Source: Luteitalea pratensis (GTDB lineage: Bacteria; Acidobacteriota; Vicinamibacteria; Vicinamibacterales; Vicinamibacteraceae). From it: a DNA stretch of 64,000 nucleotides. Shown one piece after another: positions 62,313-64,000 of this stretch. Both the position numbers and the translations under genes were made by a program. The notes beneath the pieces are model-generated. The model saw only the letters and a list, made by a program, of their open reading frames with translations. It did no database searches and was not told the DNA's origin. The stretch is taken from NCBI RefSeq assembly GCF_001618865.1, contig NZ_CP015136.1, forward strand, positions 4,623,001-4,687,000. Direction: 5' to 3'. Positions within the stretch are counted from its first letter, which is position 1; every line of letters begins with the position of its first letter.

Positions 62313-63250
62313 ACCGCAGACCCATCCGAGAATCGTTTCGAAATCGTCAAGGATCTCGGGCCGAATCTCCAGCGCGACGACGGTCCCATCCCATCCCTTG
62401 AAATCCGCGAACATCCGGTGCTTGTCTCGTTCTGGTTCGGGAAACAACGTCCCCTGCTCGCCGCCGTCGTCAGACCTGAACGTGCGATAGGCGGCGCGTC
62501 CGGATACGACAGCGAAGTAGCCCCCCGTGCCCTTCGCAATTGACCGCGTGACGTAAAGTCCCGCGCCAGCGTTATTCGGCGTGCCGTACATTCCACGGAT
62601 CGCGCCGGTGACGCCCGGCTTGAGCGACTCATACACGGCGCGAGCGTCGTTGCCGCGGAGCTCCGGGTACGCGGCTGCCAAGTGATTCGGGATTCCGATC
62701 CCGCAGTCCGCAACCGCAATCGAGATCCGCGATGGCGCCGCGCCGACGAAGTAGTGGGCACACAAATGCACCATCGGGCGAGCTCGAATGCTCTATCACA
62801 TTTCTCAACAGTTCCGAGAGACAGTACTGAACCGCATGCAGCACGTCGCGCCGACCGTCCAAGTGGAGTAACGCCGAGATATCGGCTACCGCCGCGCGGA
62901 TGTCATCGTTCGTCTTCACGTTCCGCAAGGGTATGAACCGACCTGCTTCCTCGTGCGTACGGATTGCGAACGGCGACTCGATACCCAGGACCTCAAACAG
63001 CTTCATCCGGTCGAGGTACATTCCTCGTTCGATGTTTTCGACTTCGATCTTGTAGCCGTCTCGGATCATGCGTGAGCCCCACGCTCCCGCCATGGCGACG
63101 CCGATAGGCTCAACGTGCATATAGCGCGGGTGTAGCGTCACGATTGCACGGTCGCCCGGCGCGCCGAGAAAGTCGTTGACAGACCACATGTGATTGACCG
63201 CCTCGACTGTTGCGCTGTTCGGCAGAAAAATTTCGGCATTCAGCTCCAGC
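62313..63250 (-). pseudogene. GHKL-type ATP-binding protein, frameshifted and truncated
   Basis: The N-terminal part (MWSVNDFLG, IVTLHPRYMHVEPIGVAM, IESPFAIRTHEEAGRF) leads to the GHKL N-box LSELLRNVIEHSSSPDGAF. There the frame breaks at a short GT run (about 62765). The other frame continues with ADCGIGIPNHLAA (G1 box), GAGLYVTRSIAKGTGG (G2) and DGTVVALEI. At 62313 it runs into recombinase sequence. Start uncertain (near 63250, non-ATG). Histidine-kinase-like or anti-sigma-like ATPase; role unknown. Confidence 0.7.
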
Positions 63251-63482
63251 CCTTCCCCGCAAACGCGTGCTGCCAGTCGTGGGCCAGGTCCTCGGCCGTC
63301 TCCGGTCGCCGCTGCACGGCCGTCTGGCGGACCTTGTTGTCGACCGCACAACGGAGCTCCCACCCAAGCGGATGCCGCCACAGCTCGCAGCGGGCGACGC
63401 GGGAACCCTTGCGCAGTTCCCACATCACCGCATCGAGCGGGTCGTCGATAAGGGCGTCGGGCTGGCCGTCGTGCGGGTGCAT
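63240..63482 (-). CDS. Small hypothetical protein
   Basis: Protein of 80 residues with a coherent fold: LIDDPLDAVMWELRKGSRVARC, ELWRHPLGWELRCAVDN and ETAEDLAHDWQHAFAGKGWS. It ends at the likely start of the broken ATPase gene, so the two were probably co-transcribed. I do not recognise a named family. Confidence 0.65.
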   Translation of the reverse strand: MHPHDGQPDALIDDPLDAVMWELRKGSRVARCELWRHPLGWELRCAVDNKVRQTAVQRRPETAEDLAHDWQHAFAGKGWS

Positions 63483-63511
63483 TGGCCCTCCATATTAGGC
63501 TGAGGCGCGGC

Positions 63512-63874
63512 TCACCCGAGTTCGGCAAGGCGTGTGCGCCATCGCGCCGCTGCCTCCTCGTTGCCGTGCTGGATCGCGCACCGCAAGTAGCCACGCACGA
63601 CTCGGACGTCTCGGCGCCGCTTGGCGTCTCGCGCTCGGCACAGTGACGACACACACACGGACCGCGGTCGGCCGCCTCGAGCCCCTGGCAGGGGCAATTG
63701 TGAGCCGCACTGGCGGCACGGCCTAACAGCAGGTTTTCGTTCCATGGCGATTCTTTGAATCGTCCCCCGCGTGAAGCCGGCTCCTGCGCGGGTCGCCACG
63801 ATGATGGCTGGAGCGATCGCGGACCGCCCTCCCCCTCGGTCGGCAGTACTGATGTTGCCGCGGATCTTGTACAC
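63512..63874 (-). CDS. Small Cys-containing protein, possible zinc ribbon
   Basis: Frame of 120 codons; an inner ATG at 63745 would give 77 residues. The C-terminal half has C-x-x-C (RPCRQCGSQ) and a second pair SVCVSSLCRARDAKRRR, a zinc-ribbon or HNH-like spacing, followed by a helical EEAAARWRTRLAEL. Thirty bases upstream of the 80-residue gene. Function unknown. Confidence 0.5.
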   Translation of the reverse strand: MYKIRGNISTADRGGGRSAIAPAIIVATRAGAGFTRGTIQRIAMERKPAVRPCRQCGSQLPLPGARGGRPRSVCVSSLCRARDAKRRRDVRVVRGYLRCAIQHGNEEAAARWRTRLAELG

Positions 63875-64000
63875 GCGCTGTCCTCAGCAAATGTCATCAG
63901 CAACGCCGAACCAGGCGTTTTGCACGGACTCGTGGCCTGCGACCTTGGCCCGCGGCTTGCGATAGCAGCACCCTGGTCGGGCCGGTGCAAACTCCCTTGG

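Larger units (their letters stand above)
60712..64000. mobile_element. Integrated element 3 (right end beyond window)
   Basis: Begins at the third att copy with recombinase 3, then a broken ATPase gene and two small genes. No further copy of the att core is seen before the window edge. Confidence 0.55.

Overview
This is a stretch of GC-rich bacterial chromosome. It most resembles an Acidobacteriota genome of the Vicinamibacteria (Luteitalea-like) type. The pointers are a VWFA-related protein of the family described mainly from Acidobacteria (22183-23499), a periplasmic DUF2911 protein, several secreted peptidases, BACON and beta-helix surface proteins, and abundant short intergenic palindromic and tandem repeats. 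That assignment is inference from gene content; there is no rRNA in the window. Coding density is high, and many neighbouring genes overlap by ATGA or GTGA.

The first 55.7 kb is ordinary core and envelope chromosome. 1-6518 (minus) holds a TPR lipoprotein, hflX, a YbaK-type deacylase, an MFS exporter, an acyl-CoA dehydrogenase, a methyltransferase and a bactofilin. 6653-8950 (plus) pairs a cysteine desulfurase with mnmA, the sulfur donor and the tRNA thiolase. 9115-15303 (minus) carries trxB, trxA, glgA, a DD-peptidase and an M20 peptidase. A LysR regulator follows at 15990. 17276-22051 is a tight hom-thrB-thrC-lysC operon for threonine and aspartate-family synthesis. 22183-25625 (minus) is a three-gene cluster: a nuclease-fold protein with a very long Ala/Pro/Lys tail, a small hypothetical and the VWA protein. 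25815-30549 (plus) has hemE-hemG, an exported O-methyltransferase, an arginase and a DUF2911 protein. 30706-32177 (minus) is an orphan FliK-like/FlhB-tail pair. 32246-38710 (plus) contains ppk1, a CBM9-like protein, two small genes, a BACON lipoprotein and a probable outer-membrane protein. 38676-44620 (minus) holds an NTF2-like membrane protein, a three-gene envelope cluster (DUF3618, holin-like, YtxH-like) and a class A PBP. 44725-55678 has an M13 peptidase, a large repeat-rich secreted protein, a decayed beta-helix gene, an SDR, a DenD-like dehydrogenase, a trypsin-like protease fused to a non-specific endonuclease, a nitrilase-family amidohydrolase and a di-haem cytochrome c.

From the tRNA-Glu gene (55850-55925) to the right edge the character changes completely. 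The 3' end of the tRNA (core TGGGGACGCCA) recurs at 57803-57813 and 60701-60711. Each copy lies in the C-terminal codons of a large serine recombinase read toward the tRNA. This is a tandem array of at least three integrated elements. All three recombinases are broken: two lack the N-terminal catalytic domain, and the third has lost the serine region and also carries a frameshift and an amber codon. The second recombinase additionally has internal segments on the wrong strand. Cargo includes a secreted protein, a tyrosine (integron-type) integrase remnant, higA with a truncated higB, an intact-looking DUF433/DUF5615 pair, a broken GHKL-type ATPase gene and two small genes.

The most original items are the protease-endonuclease fusion (51608-53527), the nuclease-fold protein with the histone-H1-like tail (23967-25625), and the recombinase graveyard with its scrambled member.
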